Of a stretch of DNA of 64,000 nt, positions 35,297 to 42,283 are shown piece after piece (position 1 is the first letter of the stretch; each line of letters opens with the position of its first letter). The DNA comes from Solwaraspora sp. WMMD1047 (GTDB taxonomy: Bacteria; Actinomycetota; Actinomycetes; Mycobacteriales; Micromonosporaceae), in contig NZ_JARUBL010000001.1 in NCBI RefSeq assembly GCF_029626155.1, positions 5,002,501 through 5,066,500 on the forward strand. Reading direction: 5' to 3'. Position numbers and translations under genes: made by a program. The notes under the pieces are model-generated. The model was not told the origin of the DNA. It saw only the letters and a program-made list of their open reading frames with translations, and did no database searches.

Positions 35297-37516
35297 ATGA
35301 CCGACCAGCAGTTGACCGACAAACAGCCGGCCACCACCGGTGGTGACGCCCGGCCCCGGCTGCGCGGCGACGTGATCTGGCTGCGCAGCGACGAGGGTGT
35401 CTACGTCCGCAGCGCGCAGAGCGCGATGCTGCTACGCGGGTCCTCGACCTACCGGTTGATGTCCGCCATCAGCCCGTACCTGACCGGCGAACACAGCCTC
35501 GGGGAACTCTGCGCCGGGCTGCCCCGGACCCAGTCCGCGGCGGTGGCGAACCTGGTGGGCGCCCTGCTCGACCGCGGCATGGCACACGACCTGCGGCGCT
35601 CGACGCAGCGCGAGTTGCCCGCGCCGCTGGCCGACCGGTTCGCCGACCAGCTCGCCTTCCTCGGCCACTTCGCCGACGATCCGGTCGACCAGTTCCTGGC
35701 CTACCGGACCGCCCGGGTGGTCGTGCTCGGCACCGGCCACGCGCTGCACGCCGTCGCCACCGGTCTGCTGGGCAACGGGCTGGGCGCGCTGCGGCTCGCC
35801 GGAGCGGCGGTCACCGACCCGCACCGGCCGGCGATCGAATCGACCGCCGCCGCCCTGCGGGCCACCGTGGAGCTCACCGGCACCCCCACCGACGCCGACC
35901 TGACCGATGTCGACCTGCTGGTCTACTGTGCCGACGAGACCGACCTGGCGCTCGTCGCCCGGCTGGCCGAACAGAGCCGGGCGGCCGGCGTACGCTTCCT
36001 GCCGGCCGTGCTGCGCGGCCGACGCGCGCTCCTCGGCCCGCTGGTCGGACCCGACCGCGCCGGCTGCTGGACCTGCGCGCAGCTCCGGCTGGCCGCCAAC
36101 GACCCGCCCGAGCTGGCCGCCGACACCTGGCGGTCGATCGCGCTCGGGCCGGTCACCCCGGACCGGTCGGCGCCCACCGAGACGGTCCGCCGGATGATCG
36201 GCAACGCCGCCGCCTTCGACGTGTTCCGGGAGCTGACCGCCGCCCTGCCGCCCGACACGCGCGGTGCCGTCCTGGTGCAGGACGCGCTGACCCTGGAGGC
36301 CGGGGTCGCCCCGGTGATCGCGCACCCCCGCTGCCCGACCTGCGCCGGTTCCGGCCTCCGGGCCGCACCGGCGGCCGCGGACGAGACCGACGAGAGCCGG
36401 TACGAGCGGCTCAGCGCCCTGGTGGACCACCGCACCGGGCCGTTCGCCGAGTTCACCGACGACCCGCTGCGCCAGTCCCCGCTGCCCACCGGGCGACTGC
36501 GGGTGGCGTCGCCGGCCGGCCCCGACGAGCCGATCCGCGAGTTCGTCGGCTTCGACGTGCAGACCGTGCTGCGGGCCCGGTTGTCCGCCGCCCGGACCGC
36601 GGTCGGCCACTACGCGGACCGGCTCGCGGCCGTACCCGTGCGGGTGGGCCGGGCCGCCGACCTGGACGCGCCGGCGGTCGGGGCGGACCGGCTCGGCACC
36701 TGGGCCGGTCTGCGGGCACCCGGGCCGGACGAGCCGACCGGCTGGGTGCCAGCGGTCTCGCTGCTGACCGGCGAACCGCGGTACGTGCCGGCCGGCGCGG
36801 TCTTTCCGGCGAGCCGGTGGAACGGTGACCTGGTGTTCGAGGCCGGACCGGCCGGGCTCGGGGTGGGCGCCGACGCCGAGGCGGCGGCGGACGCCGGCCT
36901 GCTCACCGCGCTCGCCTACCGCGCCCTGGACCGGATGCTGCGGGGTGCGGCGGCGGTCGCCGCGCTCGACCCGGACGCCCTGCCCGACGGGGCCGACCGC
37001 CTGCCGTTCCTGCGCGACTGCCTGCGGCACCTGGGGCACTCCCCCACGCTGCGGTTGATCGAGGACGGCCCGGTGCCGGTGGTGCTGGCCAGCCTCGCCC
37101 CGCCGGCCGATCCGGATCAGCCGGACCTGGCGGATCAGGCGGACCAGCCGGACCGGGTGGGCTGGCGGGTCGGGGTGGCCGGCGATCGGGCCGGCGCGGT
37201 CCGGGAGGCGTTGACGCTCCTGCTCGGCGGTGCCCAGCTCGACGCGTACCACGGTGGCGCCGGCGACCTCGGCGATCCGCTCGTGGCCGACCTGCCGCCC
37301 GTGATCGCGGCGACCGCGCCGCCGGCCGGCGAAGCCGCCCCGGCCGACCGGGCGACGATCCTGCGGCACCTGGCCGAGTTGGACCACGACGCCCTCTTCG
37401 CCGCCACCACCCCGGCCGACCTGGCCTCGGTCGGCGGCTTCCACACCGGCCGGGTGCTGCTGGCCGGGCCGGCCGGCGACCGGCCGGACCCGCGGACGGG
37501 GGGAATGACCGGATGA
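35297..37516 (+). CDS. E1-like TOMM precursor leader-binding protein
   Basis: A 739-residue ocin-ThiF-like/E1-related protein that binds RiPP leaders and presents the precursor to the YcaO cyclodehydratase. The N-terminus has a PqqD/RRE-like region (VIWLRSDEGVYVRSAQS and following). A Rossmann-like part follows (RVVVLGTGHALHAVATGLLG), then the zinc-binding pairs CWTC (about 257) and CPTC (about 346). The C-terminal half is a partner domain resembling TbtF-type proteins. I chose ATG 35297 with a GGGAG site; an upstream in-frame start adds unrelated residues. It opens the plus-strand azole-peptide operon and its last codons overlap the first precursor gene (ATGA). Confidence 0.85.
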   Translation: MTDQQLTDKQPATTGGDARPRLRGDVIWLRSDEGVYVRSAQSAMLLRGSSTYRLMSAISPYLTGEHSLGELCAGLPRTQSAAVANLVGALLDRGMAHDLRRSTQRELPAPLADRFADQLAFLGHFADDPVDQFLAYRTARVVVLGTGHALHAVATGLLGNGLGALRLAGAAVTDPHRPAIESTAAALRATVELTGTPTDADLTDVDLLVYCADETDLALVARLAEQSRAAGVRFLPAVLRGRRALLGPLVGPDRAGCWTCAQLRLAANDPPELAADTWRSIALGPVTPDRSAPTETVRRMIGNAAAFDVFRELTAALPPDTRGAVLVQDALTLEAGVAPVIAHPRCPTCAGSGLRAAPAAADETDESRYERLSALVDHRTGPFAEFTDDPLRQSPLPTGRLRVASPAGPDEPIREFVGFDVQTVLRARLSAARTAVGHYADRLAAVPVRVGRAADLDAPAVGADRLGTWAGLRAPGPDEPTGWVPAVSLLTGEPRYVPAGAVFPASRWNGDLVFEAGPAGLGVGADAEAAADAGLLTALAYRALDRMLRGAAAVAALDPDALPDGADRLPFLRDCLRHLGHSPTLRLIEDGPVPVVLASLAPPADPDQPDLADQADQPDRVGWRVGVAGDRAGAVREALTLLLGGAQLDAYHGGAGDLGDPLVADLPPVIAATAPPAGEAAPADRATILRHLAELDHDALFAATTPADLASVGGFHTGRVLLAGPAGDRPDPRTGGMTG

Positions 37517-37695
37517 GCATCAACGACCTGGCCGACGCCCTGCTGGAGATCGAGACCGGGGTCTTCGAGATCGTCGACCTCCGCGATCTCGGCCAGGATC
37601 TCGCCGACGCCCCGGTCGCCGAGGACTTCAGCACCAGCTGCTCCGACGCCTGCTCCACCTCGTCGACGAGCTGCAGCTGGAGCTGCGGCAGCTGA
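37513..37695 (+). CDS. Azole-peptide precursor A
   Basis: A 60-residue precursor. The acidic leader holds LLEIETGVFEIVDLRDL, which shares the FEI-x-DL motif of thiopeptide and azole leaders. The likely core begins near Ser40 (after AEDF) and contains Ser, Thr and four Cys with one Trp, one Asp, one Ala and one Gly (STSCSDACSTSS, then TSCSWSCGS). The ATG overlaps the stop of the leader-binding protein gene. It differs in its core from precursors B and C and is the only one with Trp and Asp. The cleavage site is inferred. Confidence 0.85.
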   Translation: MSINDLADALLEIETGVFEIVDLRDLGQDLADAPVAEDFSTSCSDACSTSSTSCSWSCGS

Positions 37696-37786
37696 GCAAC
37701 GGCGGCTGGTGTCGCCATCCTGGCTCGCCCGGCCGCACCCGGCGGACCCACCGGGTCGAGGAACACCGACGGAATCGAGGTGAGAC

Positions 37787-37990
37787 ATGCTCTCCAACCA
37801 GCTCAAGGACGACCTGCTCCAGATCGAGGCCGAGACCTTCGAAATCCTCGACCTGACCGAGATCGGTGCGGACCTGGCAACCGTGCCGGCGGCCGAGGAC
37901 GGCTGGTGCAGCTCGAGCTGCTCCTGTTCGAGCTGCTGTTCCTGCTCCACGTCGAGCTGCTGCAGCACCAGCACGTCGAGCTGCGGCTGA
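37787..37990 (+). CDS. Azole-peptide precursor B (Cys/Ser/Thr-only core)
   Basis: A 67-residue precursor. Leader residues 1-40 end with PAAEDGW and contain FEILDLTE. The core, residues 41-67, is 9 Cys, 14 Ser, 3 Thr and a final Gly, with no other residue. Every core residue but the last could become an azole or a dehydroamino acid. A GAGGTGAG ribosome-binding site lies before the ATG. The first 25 residues are identical to precursor C, so the two genes come from a duplication. A perfect hairpin starts two bases after the stop. Confidence 0.88.
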   Translation: MLSNQLKDDLLQIEAETFEILDLTEIGADLATVPAAEDGWCSSSCSCSSCCSCSTSSCCSTSTSSCG

Positions 37991-37991
37991 C

Positions 37992-38013
37992 CGTCCGGCC
38001 GACCGGCCGGACG
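37992..38013 (+). terminator. 9-bp hairpin after precursor B
   Basis: Perfect inverted repeat: 37992-38000 pairs with 38005-38013 around GACC. It begins 2 bp after the precursor B stop codon, so it may stabilise or partly terminate the precursor mRNA. Confidence 0.6.
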
Positions 38014-38072
38014 ACCGAGGACCGACCGGCGGGACCACCCGGTCGGGGCACACGGCGGAAGGGAGGTGACAC

Positions 38073-38288
38073 ATGCTTTCCAACCAGCTCAAGGACGACC
38101 TGCTCCAGATCGAGGCCGAGACCTTCGAAATCCTCGACCTGACCGAGACCGCACAGGACCTGGCGAACATGCCAGCGGACGATCTGGCCGTCGCGGCCTG
38201 CAGTTCGAGCTGCTCCTGCTCGAGCTGCTGCTCCTGCTCCACGTCGAGCTGCTGCAGCACGAGCTCGAGCACCTCGAGCTGCGGCTGA
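38073..38288 (+). CDS. Azole-peptide precursor C (Cys/Ser/Thr-only core)
   Basis: A 71-residue precursor, a paralogue of B. Its leader ends with MPADDLAVAA and the likely core, residues 43-71, holds 9 Cys, 16 Ser, 3 Thr and a terminal Gly. The first 22 core positions match precursor B, after which two residues are inserted. A GGGAGGTGAC site precedes the ATG. Leader residues 1-25 are identical to B. It is followed at once by a 13-bp hairpin and then a 250-bp gap before the enzyme genes. Confidence 0.88.
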   Translation: MLSNQLKDDLLQIEAETFEILDLTETAQDLANMPADDLAVAACSSSCSCSSCCSCSTSSCCSTSSSTSSCG

Positions 38289-38289
38289 C

Positions 38290-38322
38290 CGCGACGGGCG
38301 GTCGCTACCACCGCCCGTCGCG
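38290..38322 (+). terminator. 13-bp hairpin after precursor C
   Basis: Perfect inverted repeat: 38290-38302 pairs with 38310-38322 around a 7-base loop. It lies between the last precursor gene and the YcaO gene. It fits a partial terminator that keeps precursor mRNA in excess over enzyme mRNA. The remaining bases to 38539 hold no gene I can support. Confidence 0.7.
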
Positions 38323-38539
38323 GCGCCGCATCGGGCCGGGCAACGCCGGCCACAACCGCTGTCCGTGTGCCTCTACCCGGTGGTCCCGCCAATCATGCCC
38401 CAACGATCCGATGTTTCACCGGACCGGTCGGTCCGGCCGGGCTCGCCGCCCGGCCGGACCGGTCGGCGCCGACCGGCGGGTGCGGCGGCCCACCGATGCC
38501 CCGCTGGATCGACCGCGAACAGGTGAGGAGTGAGCGACG

Positions 38540-40480
38540 GTGTCGATGACCGCCAGCCCGGCCCAGCGCCGCGTACCGGTCGACCGGGTGGCCCGGTACC
38601 TGACCGAGCGGGCCGACCGGCTGCCGTACCGGGTGGCCGTCGATGTCGACGTGCTCGGCCTGGCCGACCGGCTCACCGGGCCGCCGCCGGACGCGTCGGT
38701 CGATGCGACCGGACCGGACGCGCTGGCGGCCGGGCCGGTGCCGGCCGTGTTGTTGCCGGTGCGGCTGTACGGCCGGACCGCCCTGATCGGACCGGTCGGG
38801 TCAGCCGGCCCGGCCGCCCCGCCCTGCGTACGCTGCCTTGAGCGGCGCTGGCAGGAGACCCGGCCGATGCCCGAACGCCGCGCCCTGGAGATTGCCGGCG
38901 CGCACCCCGAGGGCGGCCCGGACGGCATCGGGGCCGCCCCACTGCCCACCATGCTGGGCCGGCTCTGGTCGGTCGCCCGGCATCTGCTGGCCGAGCCGCC
39001 GGCCGAGCCCGGCACCGCCGGGATCTACGAGGTGGCGCTCGACACCGCCGTGGTACGCCGGCACCTCCTGATCGCCGACTCGCTCTGCCCCCGCTGCGCG
39101 GTGCCGGCCGTCGACACCCGGGCGGCCGCCGACCGGCCCCTGGTGCCCCGGCCGAAACCGGCGCCGGACCGGTACCGGCTGCGCGACACCGGCTCCTACC
39201 GGTTGGACGGCTTCGTCGACCCGGTCTGCGGCCCGCTCGGCGGCACCGCCCTGCGCATCTACCAGTTCGGCGCCACCGCCCCGGTGAGCGGCCTGTTCCG
39301 GGTACGCAGCAAGTACGACCTGCACGACTCCTGGTGGAGTGGGCACGCCTACAGCTACGCCGAGAGCGAGCGGGCCGGCATCCTGGAGGGCCTGGAACGG
39401 TACGCCGGCCAGCAGCCCCGGTCCCGGCCGGTCGTCGTGCGGGACAGCCTGGCCAACCTCGGCGCGGACGCGCTGGATCCCCGCGACTGCGGCGGTTACC
39501 GGCCGGGCTTCTACTCTGGACGGCACCACTACCAGCCGTTCACCCCGGAGCTGCCGATGCGCTGGGTGTGGGGCCGGTCGCTGCGCGACGAGCGACCGGT
39601 GCTGGTGCCCGAGCAGCTCGTGTACTACCTGGACCGGCACGTCGGGGAGAACAACTTCGTCCAGGAGTGCTCCAACGGCTGCGCCAGCGGCAGTTGCCCG
39701 GAGGAGGCGGCCTTCTACGGCCTGCTGGAGCTGATCGAACGGGACGCCTTCCTGCTGTCGTGGTACGCCCGGCGCACCGTGCCGGAGATCGACATCCGCA
39801 CGGTGGCCAGCCCCGAGGTGCAGTTCATGCGGGAGCGGATCGGCCTGTTCGGCTACCACGTGCGCCTGTTCGACCTGCGGGCGGACCTGCCGGTGCCGGT
39901 GGTGATGGCGGTCGCGGTACGCCGCGACGGCGGCCTGGGCACCCTCTGCTTCGCCGCCGGCAGCTCGCTGGACCCGACCGACGCGGTCCGCGCCGCGCTC
40001 TGCGAGACGGCGTCCTACGTTCCCGGGTTCGCCGACCGGGTGGCCGCCAGCCTGGCCGAGGTGCGGCCGATGGCGACCGACTACGAGCGGCTGACCGAGC
40101 TGCGCCACCACGCGCTGCTCTACGGGCTGCCCGAGATGGCCCCGCACGCCGACTTCTTCTTCGACGATCCGCCGCTGGTTCCGATGGCCGAGCTCTACCG
40201 CGACTGGCTGGCCGAGCGGCCGGTCACCGAGGACCTCACCGACGACCTGCGCCACCTGGTCGACCGGGTGGCGGGGCTCGGCAGCGACGTGCTCGTGGTC
40301 GACCAGACCTGCCCGGAGCAGCGCCGCTCCGGGGTGCACACGAGCGCGGTGGTCGCGCCGGGGCTGCTGCCGATCGACTTCGGCTGGGCCCGCCAACGGG
40401 TGCTGCACCACCCGCGGTTCACCGGCTGGCTGCGGCGTACCGGGGCCGCGGCCCACCCCCACCCACACCCGTTCCCATGA
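38540..40480 (+). CDS. YcaO cyclodehydratase for azol(in)e formation
   Basis: A 646-residue YcaO protein that uses ATP to convert Cys/Ser/Thr into azolines. The N-terminal part (about 1-220) has two CxxC pairs (CVRC, CPRC), like the zinc region of leader-binding partners. The YcaO core holds SESERAG-type ATP motifs (SYAESERAGILEGLERYAG, about 271-289) and LLELIERDAFLLSWY (about 395-409). The C-terminus ends in PHPHPHPFP, the PxPxP-type tail typical of TOMM YcaO enzymes. The start is GTG 38540 behind GAGGAG; ATG 38546 is possible. It overlaps the next gene by 4 bp (ATGA). It works with the E1-like protein on precursors A-C. Confidence 0.92.
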   Translation: MSMTASPAQRRVPVDRVARYLTERADRLPYRVAVDVDVLGLADRLTGPPPDASVDATGPDALAAGPVPAVLLPVRLYGRTALIGPVGSAGPAAPPCVRCLERRWQETRPMPERRALEIAGAHPEGGPDGIGAAPLPTMLGRLWSVARHLLAEPPAEPGTAGIYEVALDTAVVRRHLLIADSLCPRCAVPAVDTRAAADRPLVPRPKPAPDRYRLRDTGSYRLDGFVDPVCGPLGGTALRIYQFGATAPVSGLFRVRSKYDLHDSWWSGHAYSYAESERAGILEGLERYAGQQPRSRPVVVRDSLANLGADALDPRDCGGYRPGFYSGRHHYQPFTPELPMRWVWGRSLRDERPVLVPEQLVYYLDRHVGENNFVQECSNGCASGSCPEEAAFYGLLELIERDAFLLSWYARRTVPEIDIRTVASPEVQFMRERIGLFGYHVRLFDLRADLPVPVVMAVAVRRDGGLGTLCFAAGSSLDPTDAVRAALCETASYVPGFADRVAASLAEVRPMATDYERLTELRHHALLYGLPEMAPHADFFFDDPPLVPMAELYRDWLAERPVTEDLTDDLRHLVDRVAGLGSDVLVVDQTCPEQRRSGVHTSAVVAPGLLPIDFGWARQRVLHHPRFTGWLRRTGAAAHPHPHPFP

Positions 40481-42273
40481 GACAGGCGGACGCGATGCCA
40501 GCTCGCTCCACACAGGTCGTCCGGGACTACGCCGAGGCGGTGTTCCAACGGGCCCGCCGGCCGTTGACGGGCGCCGACTTCCAGGTGGACTGGGCCGACG
40601 CCCCGTCCAAGCACACCACCTTCCCGCAGGTGCCGATGCTTCCCGCGCCGCGCCGCCCGGCGACGTCGCTGGGCCGGCTGCCGGACCTGCTCGCCGCCGA
40701 CCCGACCGCCGCGGCCGGTCCCGGTCGGGAATGGACCGCCGGCGCCGTCTGCGCCCTCGCCGACCTCGGGTACGGGGTGCAGGAGCGCCGGGTCGCCGCG
40801 AGCTGGAACCAGGACCTGGCCGGCCAGGCGCACTATCCGAGCGCGACGTGGGGCCGGGCCACCCCGTCGGGCGGCGGGATGTACCCGCTGGAGATCTACT
40901 GGGTGACCGGCACCGGGGGGCCGGTCCGTCCCGGCGTCTACCACTTCCACACCGGGCACCGGGCCTGGCAGCGGCTGACCACCGGCGACCAGACCGGGGC
41001 CGTCCGGGACGCCTGCCTCGGCGCTCCGACCGCCGCCACGGCCGGACAGTTTCTGGTGGTCACCGTGCGGTTCTGGAAGAACGCCTTCAAGTACCACAAC
41101 TTCTGCTATCACGTGGTGACCCAGGACCTCGGCGCGCTGCTCGGGTCCTGGCAGCTCATCGCGCGGGGCCTGGGCCGGCGGTTGGCGCCGGTGCTCTGGT
41201 TCGCCGACGCGGCCGTCAACGGCCCGCTCGGGCTGGACACCGACGCGGAGAGCGCACTGGCCGTCGTACCGTTGCCCGGGCCACCGCACGATGGCCCGCC
41301 GGCCGGGCACGGACCGGCCGGGCACGGACCGGCCGGGCACGGACCGGCCGGGCACGGGCCGGCCGGGCACGGACCGGCCGGGCACGGACCGGCCGGGCAC
41401 GGACCGGCCGGGCACGGACCGGCCGGGCACGGACCGGCCGGGCACGGGCCGGCGCCGGTCGGCGAGCCGGTGCGGGCGGTCCGGTTCGAACGGTCCCGCC
41501 GGGTCTTCGCACCGGACCGGCTGGTCCCCGTGCACCGGGCCACCCTGCTGACCACCGAGGCCCGGCCGGCACCGCTGCCTGTCGGCGGCGAACCGCCCGA
41601 CCCGCCAGGTGGGCCGGGGGTGGCGCTGCCGGAGCTGCCCGGTGGCCGGTGGGAGACCGACCTGACCGAGGCGCTGCGGCGGCGGCGGTCCAGCTTCGGA
41701 CGGTTCAGCCGGGGTCACCGGCTCTCCACCGCCGACCTGGGCGGCATCCTCGGCTGCGCGGCCGCCGGACTCGCCTTTCCCACCGACCTGACCGGTCCGC
41801 ACCCGCCCGCCGCGCTGCACGTGGTGGTCAACGACGTGGCCGGGGTACCGGCCGGCAGCTACCACTACCAGCCGGCCGGGCACCGGCTCCGGCCGGTCCG
41901 GGTCGGCCCCACCGCCGACCCGCTGCAGCGCGCGTACGCGCTCACCAACTACAACCTGGAGCAGGTCGCCGCCGTGCTGGCCGTCTCCGGCCGGCTGGGC
42001 GAGACGCTGGACCACTACGGCCCGCGCGGTTACCGGCTGCTCAACGCGCTGGCCGGCAGCGCGATCCAGGTCAGCTACCTGGCCGCGACGGTGCTCGGCG
42101 TCGGGTGCGGCGCCGTGCTCGGCCTGGACAACGAGGCGCTCGACGACCTGCTCGGACTGACCGGCAGCGGGCAGCACACCCTGCTCTTCGCCCTGCTCGG
42201 GCACGACCGCCCGGCGCCCGGCGGTCTCGACTATCCGGTCGTCCCGGCGGCCGGCACCGCCCACCCGAGCTGA
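40477..42273 (+). CDS. SagB-type azoline dehydrogenase, two nitroreductase domains
   Basis: A 598-residue flavoprotein of the SagB/ThcOx family that would oxidise thiazolines and oxazolines to azoles using FMN. Two nitroreductase-like halves are visible, about 60-265 (PSGGGMYPLEIYWV, FKYHNFCYHVVTQDLG) and about 390-590 (RRRRSSFGRFS, SYHYQPAGHRLRPV, AIQVSYLAATVLGVG). They are joined by a linker with ten AGHGP pentapeptides. In this family duplicated domains are common, one half often lacking catalytic features; which half is active was not resolved. The ATG at 40477 overlaps the YcaO stop. It sits between the cyclodehydratase and the dehydratase genes of the operon. Confidence 0.88.
   Translation: MRQADAMPARSTQVVRDYAEAVFQRARRPLTGADFQVDWADAPSKHTTFPQVPMLPAPRRPATSLGRLPDLLAADPTAAAGPGREWTAGAVCALADLGYGVQERRVAASWNQDLAGQAHYPSATWGRATPSGGGMYPLEIYWVTGTGGPVRPGVYHFHTGHRAWQRLTTGDQTGAVRDACLGAPTAATAGQFLVVTVRFWKNAFKYHNFCYHVVTQDLGALLGSWQLIARGLGRRLAPVLWFADAAVNGPLGLDTDAESALAVVPLPGPPHDGPPAGHGPAGHGPAGHGPAGHGPAGHGPAGHGPAGHGPAGHGPAGHGPAGHGPAPVGEPVRAVRFERSRRVFAPDRLVPVHRATLLTTEARPAPLPVGGEPPDPPGGPGVALPELPGGRWETDLTEALRRRRSSFGRFSRGHRLSTADLGGILGCAAAGLAFPTDLTGPHPPAALHVVVNDVAGVPAGSYHYQPAGHRLRPVRVGPTADPLQRAYALTNYNLEQVAAVLAVSGRLGETLDHYGPRGYRLLNALAGSAIQVSYLAATVLGVGCGAVLGLDNEALDDLLGLTGSGQHTLLFALLGHDRPAPGGLDYPVVPAAGTAHPS
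41302..41451 (+). repeat. Ten 15-bp repeats coding (AGHGP)10
   Basis: Ten head-to-tail copies of gccgggcacggaccg (two copies with one silent change) that encode Ala-Gly-His-Gly-Pro ten times. It lies in the linker between the two dehydrogenase domains. Nearly identical copies imply recent expansion; the copy number may vary between strains. Confidence 0.95.
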
Positions 42274-42283
42274 GGAGGCCGCA

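Noticed and set aside
37799-38290. Leu-rich alternative frames across precursors B and C
   Set aside because: They are frame shadows of the repetitive Cys/Ser codons (agctgctcctg); the precursor frames have Shine-Dalgarno sites and conserved leaders.
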